NCBI RefSeq assembly: GCF_031877795.1
Contig: NC_133971.1
Span: 92,208,154-92,272,153 of the forward strand
DNA from: Strix aluco
Lineage: Eukaryota > Chordata > Aves > Strigiformes > Strigidae
Length of the DNA stretch: 64,000 nt
Reading direction: 5' to 3'
Shown: positions 12,151 to 24,442 of the stretch, piece after piece
Layout of the letters: each line of letters begins with the position of its first letter
Position numbering within the stretch: position 1 is the first letter of the stretch
Translations under genes and position numbers: made by a program
The notes under the pieces: model-generated
What the model was told of the DNA's origin: nothing
What the model saw: only the letters and a program-made list of their open reading frames with translations
Databases searched by the model: none

Positions 12151-12816
12151 AGAGGCAGGATCCCCAGGATCAGCGTTGGAGGGAGAAGGAGCATTGGCCG
12201 AGGTGTTTGAGGTGCTGGGCTGCCGCCACCTTCGCCTGCGTCTCTCCCGCACTCAGCCCTCCTCGTCGCCCAGCCCCTGCACCAGGGGAAGACGTTTCTT
12301 TCTTCTCGTTTCCTGGTTTCCATCTGCTTCCTCCTCTGCGTTTTTCCTCCTGTGAGCCGGCTCCAACCGCCGTGCTTGGTCTTCGCCCTGAGAAACCAAC
12401 ACAGCCATGTGCCGTGAGCCCGCAGGCAGGTCTCCCTCCTGGCCCACTGACCGGCTCCCTCAGGTTTCCTCCGTGGCGGGCGACCCGCGGGGCACCAACA
12501 ACCGCCCGCCTGCTGCCGTGCCCCTCACAAGGCCTCAGGCCCCGTCCCGCTGCCACGGGCGCGGCCACCTCGACAGGCCGGGTGCGCCCCCTCAGGCCGT
12601 GCCCCCCGCTGCGCCTGGGGGGCTGCCCGGGGCGGGGGGGGGTGTCTCTCCCGCGGGTGTAGGCGCGAAGCGGTGTCAGGCCGCCGGCGGGTGACAACCC
12701 GCCGCTCGCCTCAGGGCAGGGACCGCGGGCGGAGCCTCCCGACGCCCGCCGCGGGGTGGCGCTGTCGGGCGCGGGGGCCGCTCTGCGCGGCGCTCGGTGC
12801 TCCGGCGGCGGCGGGA

Positions 12817-12829
12817 GGAAGTGACGTCG
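12817..12829 (+). promoter_or_regulatory. ARK2N: ETS/CRE composite site (GGAAGTGACGTCG)
   Basis: GGAAGTG is a GABPA/ELF-type ETS site that merges directly into TGACGTCG, a CREB/ATF-type site. This composite is common just upstream of start sites in CpG-island promoters of broadly expressed genes. Its place about 190 bp before the exon 1 donor fits a core-promoter role. The match is seen; binding is inferred. Confidence 0.55.
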
Positions 12830-12839
12830 CGCAGCGGAG

Positions 12840-13008
12840 CCCCGCGGCCTCCGGTGACATTCTCCGGCGTCGGGGGCGGGGGGGGGGAGGCGAGGCGGCG
12901 GCGGCGCGGCTGAGAGAGACCCGGCTCCTCCCGGCCGCCCATGCCCCAGCTGCGGCCCCCCGGCGGGGAGGAGGAGGAGGAGGCCAGGAGGGGCCCTGCG
13001 TTGTCCAG
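12840..13008 (+). other. ARK2N: ARK2N non-coding exon 1 (5' end estimated)
   Basis: Mammalian C18orf25/ARK2N begins with a non-coding CpG-island exon spliced to the exon holding the start codon. Here a consensus donor TCCAG|GTGAGC ends this exon at 13008, and the next acceptor is at 28605. The transcription start cannot be read from sequence. I place it downstream of the ETS/CRE motif. The exon includes an out-of-frame ATG at 12941 that begins a short upstream ORF. Confidence 0.6.
12941..13008 (+). promoter_or_regulatory. Upstream ORF start in ARK2N 5' UTR (crosses the exon 1/2 junction)
   Basis: ATG at 12941 in weak context (C at -3 and +4) opens a frame of 22 codons plus two bases. After splicing 13008 to 28606 it continues for five more codons and stops at TGA 28619-28621, giving a 27-residue peptide with a Glu tract. 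It ends 77 bases before the main ATG. If included in the mRNA it would permit reinitiation or leaky scanning and could damp ARK2N translation. Both the TSS and the splice are inferred. Confidence 0.4.
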
Positions 13009-13121
13009 GTGAGCGGGCCGGGCCGCCTCGCCGCGGGGGCGCCGGAACCGCTGCCGGTAGCCCCGCTGCGAGCGGGCGGGAGGAGGCGGGCCGCGACGGC
13101 GGGCTGGAGCGCGCACCGGCC

Positions 13122-13162
13122 TCGTGTGTGTGGGGGGGGGGGGGGTGTATGTGTGTGTGTGT
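13122..13162 (+). repeat. (GT)n / poly-G simple repeat
   Basis: A TGTGTGTG tract interrupted by an uninterrupted run of about 14 G, then GTATGTGTGTGTGTG. It lies just inside intron 1 within the CpG island. G-runs of this kind can form quadruplexes and are often misassembled. Confidence 0.9.
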
Positions 13163-15469
13163 CCGCCGCCACCTTCCCCCGGGGTCGGCGGTGGCGGGAG
13201 CGGGTGGCCCGGCGGTGCCCCGGGGCGGGCGGGCACGGTCCCACCAGGGCAGGGCCCTGCCCGCGCCGGGCATCGTCCGCGCCGGCCAAGAGGGGTTTCA
13301 GGAGAAGGCGGGTGCCCGGTGGGTGGCTTCAGCACCGCCCGCCCCGGTAAGCGGTGACCTCCATCGCGGGCCGACACGGTGCCCGGGACGCAGGAGGCCA
13401 GCCTCGCCGCCGCTTTTTTGTCCTAACCTTGCCCGGAGTCAGCGGATGAAAGCCTTGCCGCAGCTCCTGCGAGCAACTTCTGCCCACTTTGTGTTGCCTA
13501 GGACTTCTGTACCGTGTTGTGGGATGGTGGGAGCTGTTTGGAGAAAAACGCTTTGAAAAACAAGGCGTGTAATTGCTCTAGCTTTGCGCTTCTCCAGGGG
13601 TTTGTTGGTTTTTTTTCTTCTTTGTTTACCTTTGGACGATGTGGGAATATGTATTTTATGTGGAAAAAAAGTTCAAGTTGTTCGTTGCTTATCTAGCCTG
13701 AGTTCCCCTTGAGCTCCCAACATCTAATGGGTTGCAGATGTGGCTTTCAGCGACACAGCCATCTGAGGAGAATATAAAGTTTAACTGTGCTACTTGCTCT
13801 TCTTAAAGAGGAAAAAGGCAGTCTGAGCAGACATTGTAACATTTTAACTATTTCCCGAATTCCAGTATTGTAACTTTATTTGCATTGAGGTTATTGGACA
13901 ACTACTTAAAAGGCCACTTTTTTACAGATTTGGGGTTTTGTTTTTAACATTTACATTGTGTAGCTGCTAGGGAGAGCTTCTACCTTTGTTAAGTAGCATC
14001 GAATCGTATTTATGTCTTCCTAACATAAGGCTACTTGTATTAGCGTTTGTAGATACCTTTGTGAAACCATAACTGCAATAACTTAGTTAAACAAGGTCTT
14101 GGCTGTAACTAGTACACACTTTAAACCAACACAAAGTACCTAACAGCATTTCAAAGGCTAAAAAAACCTGTGTGCAGAGATGGTATGGCATAAGTCAGTC
14201 CTTTGATACTGGGTTTTTTTCACTGGCATGTAATCGTAGTTTTTAAAAATCAGTGAGTAGTAAGACTTTGAAACCTTGGGCGTCTCATTTTGAAAATGTA
14301 AAATTTCTCTTACCCTCCCCCGCTCCCCCAAGGATTTTATTCGGTTTTAAGTCTTCTCTGGTACTTGTCAAGCATTAAGACCAAATAATAGTTCCACTTA
14401 TAGGCAAGTGCTAGACTATTTCTAGATTTCAAGCTAAAATTTTAAGTGCAGACAGTAATAGCTCTCCTCTTGGAACAGCAAACAAACATTACATTTAAAA
14501 TTTTTCTCTTAAAGTATTTTACGTTGCTTAAGTCTATTAAAAAACTTAATGTTTGACCTTGAGGTGGAAACCGGGTATGATGCTTTTTTGAGGTCTTCAT
14601 CTTGTGGTTCTCCTGCCCTAGTTAACACCTGTAATTGCTGTTTCTGTGATACAAGAGCTGAAAGTCAGGCAGACACAGCAGAGCAGCTTCCCCTGCTGCC
14701 CTGGAGGGAGGGAAACATTGTCTTTGCAGAGGGAACAGATTTGTAACAAGCTCTGAGGAGACCAGTAAGTTGCTTGTCATGTGTTTGCTAAAACCAAACA
14801 TCCCTCCCCCTATATACATATACGATAGAAAAGCAGCAAGATGAAGAACGCAGCTGTCCAACAGCAATCATTTTTAAGCATCATTTTCTGAGTATCTCTC
14901 ACATCTAGTGATACAGAGCAGTCTGTTTCTGGTAAAAGCAGCTCCAAGAGGGGTGGTTATGTGACTACTAAAAGCTAATAAAATACTGCTTTCTGTGGTT
15001 CTGGTATGTCAGTAACACTGGTGTTTTGTCTCGGAGGAGGGACAGTGCGGGTGATGGAAGGTAGTACGTGAGTTCGGGCAGCTGGTATTTATGCTGAAGT
15101 ATGAGGATAACAGTTCTGACTCATTTTTAAACACTTGAATTTTTAATTATAATGCATCGATTATTTCTGTTTTGCTCTTCAGCCTAATTGCTACTTGGCG
15201 TCATGAAGAGGTGTGATGAGAAATTCCTGAGAAATCAGGAAGAGGAAAGGACTGTGGTCTTACACATTCAAGCGTATGTTGTGAATTGCAGTCAGCCTGG
15301 CCATCTCTGCTTGCACTCGATAAGTCCATGAAGGCTGCCTGCTTGGTAGAAATGAAAGTGCATGAACAAGTTGGGAAATGAGTGGATACATCAAACTGGG
15401 TACTGCAGAGGGAGGGGAAAAGGGAAGGAACCTGAAGCCAACCACAAGGCAGTTGAGAGCTGTCGATAT

Positions 15470-15730
15470 GGAGCGATCACAACACACGCAAACCAAGCAC
15501 TGCTCTAACTGATAAAAGAGAGGTAGGAAGGATGTTTGTGTGCGTTTGACAAATGGGCAGATCATGCTGGCAGCTGACACTGTGGAGGAGGTGAGGATTA
15601 ATGAGGTAAGATAAGATTGGATGAACAAAGAGTAAATATAGGGAATCATGAAGGGCTTTGAACACTAAGCGTTAGGGAGATAAATTGGTGTAACTTGATC
15701 AAGCAACAAGAAATAATTGCTTGGGTTGCC
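15470..15730. repeat. Possible ancient interspersed repeat
   Basis: Phrases such as CAGATCATGCTGGCAGC, GTGGAGGAGGTGAGG and ATGAAGGGCTTTGAACAC resemble fragments of old vertebrate interspersed repeats, but I cannot assign a family. A 129-codon minus-strand frame over this stretch looks accidental. Confidence 0.25.
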
Positions 15731-17124
15731 CTGACCCCCCCATCTCCCTGTGGTGTATTTACTTTAAAATGCAGGCTACTTTGCCTTGCCTTGATTTTGC
15801 TCACTTTCTTCGCTATCTCTTGTATATTATCATGTCTACTCCCGGCTTCACCAGGAATGTATATTCATATATGACCCACCTGTATATCAACATCTCACTT
15901 AAACATATCTGGTAATGAGAGGGAGTCTCTACGTACCACACAGTGAAAGCAGCTGCAGACTGAGCATTCACAACTGTCTGGTTACCCTCTGACCAAAACA
16001 TCACCACCAGATACATCAGAGCTTTGGAAAATTTTCAAATGAGTAAATAGTTTCAAGCAACCTGTATTTAGTTTTCTATAACATTTCAAAGTTAGTGTGT
16101 TGAGGGTACTTTTTGACAGAATTGGGTCTATGGTCAATCTCAGCTTCTGTGTCTCTTTATCTGCAGCTGACTAAGTTACTTAGAAAACTGTAAACATTGA
16201 CAGAAACTGAGCATCAGATTTAATAACACATTTACTAGATCAGAGTGAGAGATTTAAATACCGTAGTTGCAAGCATATAACTCGCACCTCAGAACAAGCA
16301 CTCTGGAAAAGTACCACCAAAACGTGAAAATCTTTGCTGGCTTGAACATTATCAGTAGCAGTGGGGAACCAAAAAATGAAGCAGCGGGAGAGAGGGACAG
16401 GTGTAGTGCTGGGAAAGAACTCTGGGATAAAACTGTGTGGTACAGTGCGCGTCACTGCGCAGTTACAGCTCCGAGATAATATGAGGCTTACGTGGCAAGA
16501 AAACCACTTTCTTCTCTCTTTTCCAGTACGTGAATTGAAGTTCAGCTGAGAACAGACACTAGTGCCTTTTACTTTAGCACTGTAACTCAGGAGCAGCTGA
16601 ACTGTTAAGACACCGGAATCTGTGGCAGCAGATATTATTGCAGGGAACTTCGTATGATTTTCGTGGTGATTTGTGTTGTCTTTCTGTCGCATCTTTGCGA
16701 GGTTTTTAATGCATAATGCAGTTCTGAGTCTGCAACTTGGTCTAGAATGCAACATCTACTAATGTGTAATTCTGAGCAGAAAGAAAACTGGTGAAAGAGA
16801 CAGTAAAAGAAAACATGCATTCAGTGTAAATATTAGCCTCTGCAGTTGTCTTCTCACAACGGAGTGCATCTCAGAGCTAAACCGGAGCCGCTGATTCCTT
16901 GTCGCTTATTCAGTGTTACTGCTGAGGGTTAGAATTTAAATTTGTGGTTGCCCATTCCCACTTGTTAGTGTCCCCTCTTCACATGTCCGATCATGAATAG
17001 AGCCTGTACAGTACAGCAGTTTCTCCACAGATGCGACTTACTTTCTGCAGCTGGGGCACACATCGATTACTCATTCAGGACTGAAAATGAGATGCGGCTC
17101 AGTCACTGAGGTGTTGCTGTTACA

Positions 17125-17235
17125 CCATTACAGATGCATTACTGAAGGCACGGGAAGGTCAAGTAACATGCCTGTGGTCGTGTGGTGATCAGCTTTAGGT
17201 TTGGAATGATCCAACCTGATACCCCTTTTTATTGA
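17125..17235 (-). repeat. MIR/CORE-SINE-like remnant
   Basis: Plus-strand GGTCAAGTAACATGCC, followed by a GTCGTGTGGTGATC block and GTTTGGAATGATCC, parallels the reverse complement of the MIR core (GGTTAAGTAACTTGCC, then a CACACAG block, then a GGGATTTGAACC block). Confidence 0.6.
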
Positions 17236-17711
17236 AGAAGGTATTCAGGGTTTTACACCAATTTGACCCCGTAGTCTGTCTCTTGAATGCTCAGAAATTG
17301 ATTTAAGTAGCAGAATAGCATACAAGTTTCAGCGTTATCACGCCTTGGGTTGTTTGGTCTCCAAGAAGACAGCTTAAAAGCTGTTAGGGCTCAATCTGAC
17401 AACTTTTTAATCATAAGCAGAACAGGTGGTCACTTTTTAATTCAATGCATGTATTTAAGACTCTGAAGCTAACATTTTTGTTTCAATATATGCGGGTTGT
17501 GGATTTGACTTTGTAGTGAGACTTCTGCAGTGACCTGCACAATGCTCTTCTGCTTTGATGCCTCAAGATTTCCTGGAAATGAGCAGGAAGAGCCAGACCA
17601 TGATTGGTTCTTCTTGCTACGTTTCTGCTGTACTGTCTTGTTTAGTGGTGCTTGGTCATTAGCCTTTCAAGACTTATTTTAGAGAAGGCAAATTTCATTT
17701 CCATTCATCCA

Positions 17712-17780
17712 AAATGGGTAGAGACCAAGTGACTCACAGTAGCAGAGCTGGGAATAACTAAGAGCCAGACTTTATAATAT
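17712..17780 (-). repeat. Short MIR-like remnant
   Basis: GACCAAGTGACTCACAG followed by CAGAGCTGGGAATAAC resembles the MIR reverse-complement core (AAGTGACTTGCCC, then GCAGAGCTGGGATT). It is truncated and diverged. Confidence 0.4.
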
Positions 17781-18082
17781 CAGTTGTCTGTGTCATGATG
17801 CAGTTATTACCATTTCAGTAATTTGCTCTTCCTTGGGAATATTACATTTCCATGATACCAGTTTGAGGTTGGTGCTGTATGCCCCAATAGTATTGTTAAA
17901 CTTTCTGAAGTAAAAAGAAGGAACTTAATGTGATAGCCAAGTAAGGTTCAGGCAGTACTGTTCTCTTGTACTGTGGCTTTCTCATCAGCTGGTAATCTCC
18001 TGACTCCTCAACTCAATCTCCCAGTTCTTGCTGTCTGGGAATGCCAGCTCTTGCTAACGAGACACTTTAAGTAATCTGGGGT

Positions 18083-18140
18083 TTGGAACTTGATGATCTT
18101 TAAGGTCCCTTCCAAGACAAACCATTCTGTGATTCTGTAA
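18083..18140 (+). mobile_element. CR1 non-LTR retroposon, 3' tail
   Basis: The sequence GGAACTTGATGATCTTTAAG, then GGTCCCTTCCAAG, then ATTCTGTGATTCTGT is the hallmark of the CR1 3' end, including the (ATTCTRTG)n terminal microsatellite. This is a strongly 5'-truncated copy, as is normal for CR1, and it supports a sauropsid origin. CR1 is the dominant LINE of birds. Confidence 0.85.
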
Positions 18141-20274
18141 TCTGGCAAAATAAAAATTTTAGGGAAAAAGGTCAGTAAAGAGTAGGTCAGGAAGCTGTTT
18201 ACTAATTCCATGTGCTTGTGGTTAGAAATACAGTGTAAGATAAGGGGGGTTCATTGTCTCATAATGAAGTACTTTGGGTGAAATGCTGGTAGCCTACGAC
18301 CTCATGGTGTTTAATAAGATGTCTTTTGGAAGTGAAGTTGTCACTGTGGGACGGAATGGGCTTGTGGGTAGCAGTGACCATGAGCTGAATTACTGATGAA
18401 TGCAATTTGAGTTGTCAGGGCTATGGTTCCTCCAGAGCTGGTAGTACCTTTTGATCAACACTATGCAGAATCTGTGAGGAGTTATTAAAAAAACCAAAAC
18501 CCAACAATTTCTTTGAGTATTGTTTTAAAAAGCCTTTAAGGTGAAGTTTTATTTTCCATGGTTACTGCTATTAATAACTCATCTTTAAGGCAATTCACAG
18601 GCTTTGGATCTGCTCACTGTAATGAGGAAAATCCTGACATTTTTGAATACCATAAAACTAAGCTAGGGAAATTTAGTAAATATCTTGCCAGAGATAGCCA
18701 GTTATTGAGGGTTTATGAAGTTACAGACCTCATCTTAGTTTAAAGTTGGTTTGATAACAGACGCTTGATTTCCTTTTTTTGTTTTCAAGATCAAAATGGT
18801 TTTTCTACTTTTTAAGACCTGTAGTGGGTTTCACTGTTGTATAGAATTCATCAAGTTACAGCAGTGATAAGACTGTTGAATGAACAGAGTGGGGTTGAAT
18901 TAATACTCCAGACCTGATGCTCTTTTTTTCTTCTATTTCCCCTTTTGCTGAGGAAGTTGTATATATTGTTTACACCTCCTGTTGCTGAACATTAGTTTTA
19001 TTCTTAAGAAAGGTGTGCCAGCTGAGCCTCTTTTTCCTAAATCAAGAACAACAATGCAACAAATCATTTTGGGGTAAATGGTGCTTTTATTTAAGGGTAA
19101 GGTTTTTGTATTTATTTTTTTTTTGTGGGGGTGGGTTTTTTTTCCTCCTGTCAGTACTTGCATGGTACTGATGAAAACTACCTTTTCATTTTCCTTTGCT
19201 CTTTTTATAGCTGGTAGCTTGGTGTCTTCTTAGGTGCTGTTATTTAATTTCTGTAGTCAAATACATGCAAAGCCTTCTGTATGTTGTGGGAAAGAAATGT
19301 CTGTTTCCTGGTCTGTCTATTACCCTCTCAAGTAGAGGTCAAATTTCTTCACCTCTGCCAACTGGGAGTAAATACTGTAGGAAGTATCTGATAGTAAAAG
19401 CCATGCTAGAGGCATTATTCATAACGAGCATGTAGCTGGCTTTTGACCCAGTCAGTTCTGTTTTTTGAAATACCCAAAGTGGCTTTTATTCATTTGAGGA
19501 ACCAACCTGTGTTTACTTCATGCTATTTTTCATCTGTTGTTTGTCAAAAGCTTATTCTAAATTAACCCTCTCCTGCACTGTCCTTTTTTCTTTACAGACT
19601 TCGTTCTCCTTCCGTAACAGTCCCTCTAGTTCTGCTAGTGTTCACAGACATTTGTCTATGTCTGCAATGCCCTGCAAGATTTTTAACTTTTTTGTTGGAT
19701 TCATTTCTTAGGAAAGCTCAACTGAGGAGGAGAGTGTTAGGATTTGTAAAGATACAGACTCAAAAGGTTAGCTATCTTGAGTTAGCTGTGCTCTTGAATA
19801 TGGTTCAGTGGCATGGGTGAGCTTAGTGAAGTGGTGGTAGGTTGTTTTCAGTGAAGCTATACTTGTTGGTTATCGAGCCCTAATTAGATCATGTCAGACC
19901 AGTGTCATGAGTGCTTTCTTCTTTAGGAGCACTTTGGACGTGTAAAGACTATGGTATCGATTGTTAGCTATCTGACGGATGCTGAAATCTATTGGCATCT
20001 CTTATTACTGGTCAAAAAACGGTCAAGGGTTTGGGGTCAAGAACAGGCAACCCAACAGCAGTTGGTATTTTTAACTTTTACTAAAATTTTCATAATTTGA
20101 ATGCAACATGACTTTGCCTTTAGTGTATTGATACCATTTATTTTTCAGTAATATACCTACTGCAAATTCATGTTGCAATATTTAGATTTTTTTACTACTA
20201 GCTTAATAATTCAAGAAATGAATAATGTTAGTGGCTTGTAGATGAGAAAATGACTCGAGATCAGGGTTTGGTTG

Positions 20275-20375
20275 GCTTCCAGCTCCTTTCCAGCCTTTCT
20301 GTAGAATTTGGGCATGTCACCTGATCTTTTTTTCTTCAATTGGCCAGACAATAAAATGGGTGTGTTATGGTTGGT
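20275..20375 (+). repeat. Weak MIR-like remnant
   Basis: TTTGGGCATGTCACCTGATC followed by a pyrimidine-rich stretch and ACAATAAAATGGG parallels the MIR plus strand (TTGGGCAAGTCACTTAACC, then CTGTAAAATGGG). Strongly diverged. Confidence 0.4.
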
Positions 20376-20422
20376 CAGTTAGGTAAGCAGCACTGTTACT
20401 GGAAAGAAACGTTACACAGAAC

Positions 20423-21013
20423 TTGACAAAACAGCTCTCTTATCAGCTTGAGAGTATCTCTCCTCCTGATGTCAAGGCTTGTGCAATTTTGGAGTGGTGT
20501 TTTGCAAGATCTGGTGAATCGTCCAATGCCTCTCCCTTGCTCCAGGCCTGTCGCTGCTGTCTGTTGTGTAAGATGCTCGCCTTGCTGTCATTCTGGACCC
20601 TGATCTCCTTCAGCCAACTGATAAAGTGCACAGCTTTCCTCTGGGAAGTTGAATTACAAAAAGACTCGATGGGTGCTAACTGGCCCAGCGGGTGGGCGGT
20701 TCTGCCTCTTCACAGTGGACTGCGGCATGGATTTATGGATCCTGGAACTGCAGCCTGGGTCCCAGAGAACTCACTGCTGCTCCAAGATTTCCAAGTAACA
20801 GCAATAGCAAGGTACATTTGTGCCTGTCCACACTGGACCGGATTTGATTTTTGCGTGAGACAGCACAAGCCCTTCGCGAATAACTACTGCAGTACTGAGG
20901 TGACTTTACAGCTTGGAAGTTACGCTGCAGTTGTCCTGATCTGCCAATTGGAGCTACTAGCGGGTAATGCAAGGTCTGATTACTTCCAGGATATTTCAGA
21001 TAACTGTTCATAA
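20423..21013 (+). other. 196-codon open frame of unknown status in ARK2N intron 1
   Basis: The longest plus-strand frame in intron 1 (starting from a non-ATG codon), Cys/Leu/Ser-rich, with no domain I recognise. G+C is locally raised, and other frames are also open over parts of the segment (minus strand 20443-20631 and 20733-21011). This argues for chance openness or an old repeat rather than a gene. No splice or poly(A) architecture supports it. Confidence 0.15.
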
Positions 21014-21619
21014 TTGAAAGAAAATCTGTGCTCTGAAAAGCAGGATGACTTTGTTCCTGTTATGTTCAAGCAATTTAAAATGTGGCTTTTCTGTGAGCAT
21101 TACTTTATTGACTAGGGTAGAACAATAGACTAACGTTTCTTGAGAAGAGGAGGCCTGTTTGTATAGAATGCCATAAACCAGCAGAGGAAGCACAGAATAC
21201 ATTTCCTTTGAGTAACAGAAATGAATACGTAAAGTGGGAAAATCTCTTGAAGTCAATCTTAGAAAAAGAGGGTACATACGTATGACTATCCTCAGTGGGG
21301 TGATCTTCTGCAAGCTAATGTATGGCAGGGAGAAAAATGAAGCGTGGCTATCCTAGCATTGATTTCTGACATTAGTTTTGTTGAGGAATAATGAAAAATC
21401 TGAGTAAGTTTCTCAAATTTTTAGGAACAGATAGTAATAAAGATATGTGTGCTCTAATTTTTAGCGTAGAGAGTGTTGTAGACATTAAATCTCTGCACAC
21501 TTGAGAAAAATTATTTCACTTTGAGAAAGAAATGAGTTTTTTAGAAGGCTAAGTGCAGCCAGCCCTGTGTGCCTTAACTGTATGCTAATGAATTTATTTT
21601 TACGAGGACTGTGATTTTA

Positions 21620-21641
21620 TTTTTTTTTTTTTTTTTTTTTT
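21620..21641 (+). repeat. Poly-T run
   Basis: About 22 uninterrupted T. It could be the minus-strand A-tail of a retroposed sequence, but no body is recognisable next to it. Confidence 0.9.
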
Positions 21642-24442
21642 GGTGGGATTCCAGTGCAGCTGGTGAATGTTTCTGGAAGCCTGTGTGCAAGCTTGTGAAC
21701 TAACCCATAGCTGGTAGTTACCTTGTATTTGAAAGAGGCAGAATATGTGCATTAAGCATTACAAAACCCTGTATTTAAATGTAAAGTCTTGCTTCTTACT
21801 TACCATGAAAAATGTTGCTTTTCAAGGTTGCAAAGGATGCTCGGCAAACCTTTGTTTTAACACCTGTAGTTTTTATTCAGTCTTGGATAATTGGTATATG
21901 CAGCATGTTGAGTACTCAGTAGGAGCAGCCTATTTTTAACCTTCATTTGTTTATGCAAAACCAGTTGAAACACAGTATTAGTTTAATCCTTTCTTCTTTT
22001 GTTTCACACCACAATTCTGTTACCAGGTCGGTTGCAAAGGGTCCTATTCTTTAGGATTGCTACTAGGCCTGATTTATGAATCATCTGTTAAAGAGCCAGC
22101 TCCACTCCCAGAAATGTGCCTTAGGTAGAATTGTGTGCCAGTGAGTCAGCTTTAGGGCAGCATTTTCAAAGGAACACTATATAAATTACACAGTATCCGT
22201 GTGGGGGTGGCTTGGTGTTATGATAAATCTGCTCTGGAGCATGGTGCACCCACATCCACACAGAGCTGAGTCAACTGTCTTAAACTGACTGCTGGTCACA
22301 CTTCTGTTGTTCTAAGCGCACGGGTATGTGTGACACTTACAAGAAAATAAACAAGAATGTGTGTTGTCTTGGGGAGGAGATGAACAAGTCCAAAAAACAG
22401 TACTTGGGAGATCCAGAAAGCGTTGGTACTTCACTGTTTGTCTGGATGCACATTAGTCTTTTCTGATGGGGTCTAATTATTTGGCTTGATTAGTTTTTAG
22501 TTACTGAGGCATTTTATTGTTGGGCATATCTGTATGTGTTATTCATACTAAAATGTCACTGGTGAGTTTGCAGAATTAAGCGTTTTGGCTTTTAATGGAA
22601 ACGAAGGCGATTTGAGTAGAAAAAAAGCATGACCAACATGCAGATACACCTACAAAGGTTTTTGGTAAAGCTTTGGAAGAGGCCGGAGTCACATCTTCAG
22701 AGTTATATGGCTCTCTGTCAGAAGAGGACGGAACTTTGTTTTTTGCCATAACTTTCTCCTGTACTATGAAGTGGATTTGTGCATTATAGTCCCCTCTTCA
22801 GGACCCAGGTCATGTGCAGCTTCTGTTCCTTCCCAACCCGCCATCCTTAAGACGCCTATTAGTGTATCAAGTGTTTGATTCAGAGTTCTTGATGAGCTTG
22901 CCTGAATGTTTACGTTTTTAAAAAAAGTCAGCTGGTTTACATAATTTTATTAGTCTCAGTTGTATACATTTGTTATTACCTCTCTCATACCTCTGACTTA
23001 CTCCATCTATACTCGGTTATATTGGGTAAATGTGAGATAATGTAATCCACTGGTGATGGAAATAATTGTTTATGTAAGTATGAGCCACTGTAGTCTTTAG
23101 TTCTGTATAAATACGAAAATATATTCAGATTTTGATGAAAATACTGATTTCTGTGACACTGAGGCTGTAAGGTAGTAGGTGCTCTGGAAGGATCTCTGTA
23201 GTTAGCAGTGTATTCTGAGCAAGTAACTCCTACGCAGCTGTGCAGTTTAACTTTTCATTTATGTAGTCACAAAAGCTTAAAGAACATATTGATGTTATTT
23301 TCTGTGAAAATGTAGGTACAGTTTCTCATTTTTGTAAAATTACAGCTTGTGAATGAATGGCTAGTGGTGCGAGGAGGTAGGTTCAAACTGTTTTCTTTCA
23401 GCGCTAACTAAAATGGCATTAAAAACCAGTGTTCTGCTAGATAATTTTTTTCATTTTAACAATTGCTAGAACTGGCATAAGAAGGTGTTACGGTCATAAG
23501 CAGGGTAACTAAGTGGTCTGTTGGACTCTGAGTAAGAGGAAATGTGTCAGTAATAAACTAAAGGGACTTTTAACAGCAAGCTGCTATGAAAAACTTAGTA
23601 CTTCTGAAGTAAGAATCTTACATATCCACAGCTGCTGAGAAGAAGAGCTGTTTTGCTTCATAAAAGCTAGGCATTCATTATGATTAATCAGTTCAATAAC
23701 ACCTAAAATGACAATGTGCAATTAAGGTTAGGATGTTATGGTGTTTACTAAGTATTTCTGGCCTTATCATCTGTTTGGCTGAAACTCATTTCCTTCTGAC
23801 ATTGCAGCATATGCAGTTCTAAAGAACAGCATTTACTGAGAGCAAACCAGGTAAAAATATTATGAAGGATGTATGAGTTGCCAGTTATTGATTGATAAAG
23901 GGCATGCATGCCATCTTCAGTGTAACTCTTTATGCAGTAGTACGTATTACTTAGTAGTGTAGCATACATTCTATGATAGTTGCTCTTCAGGAAGCTGCTA
24001 ACGTGTCTGAATTTAACTTTTTGCTTTTCAATAATTTTTTATCTTCAAAAATCTCTTCTCAGAGCAAACAGTGCTGTGAAACAAACACTCAACACCCTTT
24101 CCGGTGTATACTTGGAACCTATGAGACCAAACAGCAGGTAGTTTTTAATCAGATTTGTTATTTTCTAAAGGGATGGTTTGTGCTTGCTTCCCCTTCCCTC
24201 CTTCCTGCCAACTCTGGCAGAAAATTTCACTTTTCAGGTTTTGTTTTCTGCTGGCTTACTGAAGTGAATCTACCCAAGAAGGGATGAGCCAGTTCTGGTG
24301 CAAAGGAGGGAGCGTGACCATGCAGTCATGATTAGGTGGTAGAAGAGTAGGGGGTAAAAGCCATCCCTGTTAGTGGCAGCAAACTGTTAGACTGGCTGGG
24401 CCGTCTCTGTTAATCTGACCTTCAAAATTCTTCTGGATTTCT

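Larger units (their letters stand above)
12200..13450 (+). promoter_or_regulatory. ARK2N: ARK2N CpG-island promoter
   Basis: Dense CpG and very high G+C across about 1.2 kb, falling off sharply on both sides, with no TATA box. This is a typical housekeeping-type island promoter. It contains the presumed non-coding exon 1 with a strong donor (CCAG|GTGAGC at 13009) and an ETS/CRE composite at 12817-12829. Very long open frames on both strands here result from the lack of AT-rich stop codons and are not genes. Confidence 0.8.

Noticed and set aside
12170..13273. 367-codon minus-strand open frame
   Set aside because: It is Pro/Arg/Gly/Ala-rich and lies wholly in the CpG island, where stop codons are rare. 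Several other frames on both strands are open over the same bases. No domain.
13124..13556. Open frames across the GT/G repeat
   Set aside because: They translate a simple repeat and GC-rich intron start, downstream of the exon 1 donor.
15260..15649. 129-codon minus-strand frame
   Set aside because: Overlaps what looks like an old interspersed repeat; no protein similarity.
16240..16755. 171-codon minus-strand frame
   Set aside because: No motif or family recognised, composition unremarkable, and plus-strand frames over the same stretch are also open.
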